Of a stretch of DNA of 64,000 bases, positions 63,095 through 64,000 are shown piece by piece. Each line of letters begins with the position of its first letter. Position 1 is the stretch's first letter. The DNA comes from Citrobacter braakii. Lineage in GTDB: Bacteria; Pseudomonadota; Gammaproteobacteria; Enterobacterales; Enterobacteriaceae. Both the position numbers and the translations under genes were made by a program. The notes beneath the pieces were generated by a model, which did not search any database, was not told the origin of the DNA, and saw only the letters and a program-made list of their open reading frames with translations. The stretch lies in contig NZ_NAEW01000010.1 in assembly GCF_002075345.1 (NCBI RefSeq), forward strand, positions 1 to 64,000, read 5' to 3'.

Positions 63095-64000
63095 ATGTCT
63101 ACAAAATTATGGGGTGGGCGTTTTGATATGCCTACAAATAAACTGGTCGAATCTTATAATGCGACCATTATGCTGGAACAACGTCTCTGCCCTTTTGATA
63201 TTCAGGGGAGTATTGCTCACGCCACTATGCTGGGTCGTCAGGGGATTATCACGCAGGATGAAGCGAATGCGATTATTGGCGGGTTAAGGCAGGTCAATAA
63301 AGAGATTGAGGAAGGGCAATTCGTTTTTGATACCGTTGATGAAGATATTCATATGGCGATAGAAAGACGTATGACAGAAATAATTGGTCCTGTAGGCGGG
63401 AAGCTACATACCGGCCGCAGTCGTAATGACCAGACGACTGTCGATTCGAAAATGCACATGAGATCGACTATTCGTGAAATTCAGCAGGATATCGTTCATC
63501 TACAAAAAGTTATTATCAGCAAAGCTGAAAATAACATTAATGCGATCATGCCTGGCTATACTCATTTACAGACCGGTCAGCCTATTCTGCTGTCGCACTG
63601 GATAATGGCATATTATTGGATGTTACGCCGTGACTGGACTCGTTTTGCAGACCTTTATCAACGCATGGGGGAATGCCCTTTAGGTTCAGCAGCCCTTGCC
63701 GGTACTACTTTCCCCATTGATCGTGATTTCACGGCTAAAGAGCTTGGCTTTGACAAACCGACTGAAAACAGTATTGATTCTGTCAGCGATCGTGACCATA
63801 TGGTTGAATTCACTGCCGCCGCTGCTATGTGCTTTATGCATCTTACCCGTTTGTCAGAAGAACTGGTTTTATTCTCAAGTCAGGATTTTAAATTTATTGA
63901 GCTTTCAGATGATTTCTGTACCGGTTCCAGCATCATGCCACAGAAGAAAAACCCCGACGTGGCTGAAAAAATGCGCGGCAAAGGGGGGCGTATGTACGGA
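63095..64000 (+). CDS. Argininosuccinate lyase paralogue, 3' cut by window
   Basis: First 302 codons of a fumarase/ASL superfamily protein. [10 protein letters not shown] begins it, [10 protein letters not shown] and [12 protein letters not shown] are family signatures (the latter with the catalytic Ser loop), and [10 protein letters not shown] replaces the usual YTHLQRAQP. It resembles Bacillus-type ArgH ([17 protein letters not shown]) more than E. coli ArgH. RBS TTGGAGG precedes ATG 63095. It is a second copy by inference, as enterics carry argH near argCB. Different activity or a special arginine pathway is possible. Confidence 0.85.
   Translation, partial: MSTKLWGGRFDMPTNKLVESYNATIMLEQRLCPFDIQGSIAHATMLGRQGIITQDEANAIIGGLRQVNKEIEEGQFVFDTVDEDIHMAIERRMTEIIGPVGGKLHTGRSRNDQTTVDSKMHMRSTIREIQQDIVHLQKVIISKAENNINAIMPGYTHLQTGQPILLSHWIMAYYWMLRRDWTRFADLYQRMGECPLGSAALAGTTFPIDRDFTAKELGFDKPTENSIDSVSDRDHMVEFTAAAAMCFMHLTRLSEELVLFSSQDFKFIELSDDFCTGSSIMPQKKNPDVAEKMRGKGGRMYG

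Overview
The window is enteric chromosome. Gene order follows the E. coli K-12 region from yfgG/ppx-ppk to eut-hemF-yfeX, in inverted orientation, and nearly every protein is recognisable as a close enterobacterial orthologue. Differences from E. coli (yjiHG-iadA where hyf sits, no talA, a GH1 glycosidase between purM and upp, a second argininosuccinate lyase after yfeX, an uninterrupted 17-gene eut operon) suggest Citrobacter or a near relative. That genus call is inference; no species call is possible from sequence alone. No rRNA, tRNA, CRISPR array, transposase, integrase or phage gene was seen.

Region 1 (1-16.9 kb): a 0.6 kb non-coding start; yfgG; the c-di-GMP phosphodiesterase pdeA behind a perfect FNR box; the polyphosphate pair ppk-ppx; purM-purN behind a perfect PUR box; an orphan 6-phospho-beta-glucosidase gene behind AscG-like operators; upp-uraA for uracil salvage and uptake, with a UTP-sensing T8 start region; hda (probable CUG start); yfgD; the periplasmic protease/chaperone bepA; perM.

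Region 2 (17-40.9 kb): yjiH-yjiG-iadA (membrane pair plus isoaspartyl dipeptidase); bcp-gcvR; dapA-bamC; purC with its own PUR box; ypfJ-tmcA-ypfH; yffB-dapE-ypfN; the 19-residue gene ypfM; acrD with a BaeR-like box; narQ; aegA; nudK; ypfG; tktB. Lysine/DAP synthesis (dapA, dapE), purine synthesis (purM, purN, purC) and envelope functions dominate.

Region 3 (40.9-58.1 kb): maeB, then the complete ethanolamine operon eutS-P-Q-T-D-M-N-E-J-G-H-A-B-C-L-K-R. EutH brings in ethanolamine. EutBC (B12-dependent lyase, served by EutT adenosyltransferase and EutA reactivase) splits it to ammonia and acetaldehyde inside a shell of EutS/M/N/L/K. EutE and EutD then make acetyl-CoA and acetyl phosphate, EutG makes ethanol, EutP/EutQ are linked to acetate-kinase activity and assembly, and EutR activates the operon.

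Region 4 (58.1-64 kb): hemF-amiA, ypeA-yfeZ-yfeY, yfeX, then an AT-rich 456-bp gap and the first 302 codons of an ArgH-like lyase, cut by the window end. Short REP-type inverted repeats lie in many intergenic gaps. Nothing in the window is a clearly undescribed system. The most unusual items are the orphan glycosidase with three AscG-like sites, the second ArgH-like lyase with an altered catalytic-loop motif, the EutT C79-to-Ser change, and hairpins placed at the eutR and yfeX start regions.
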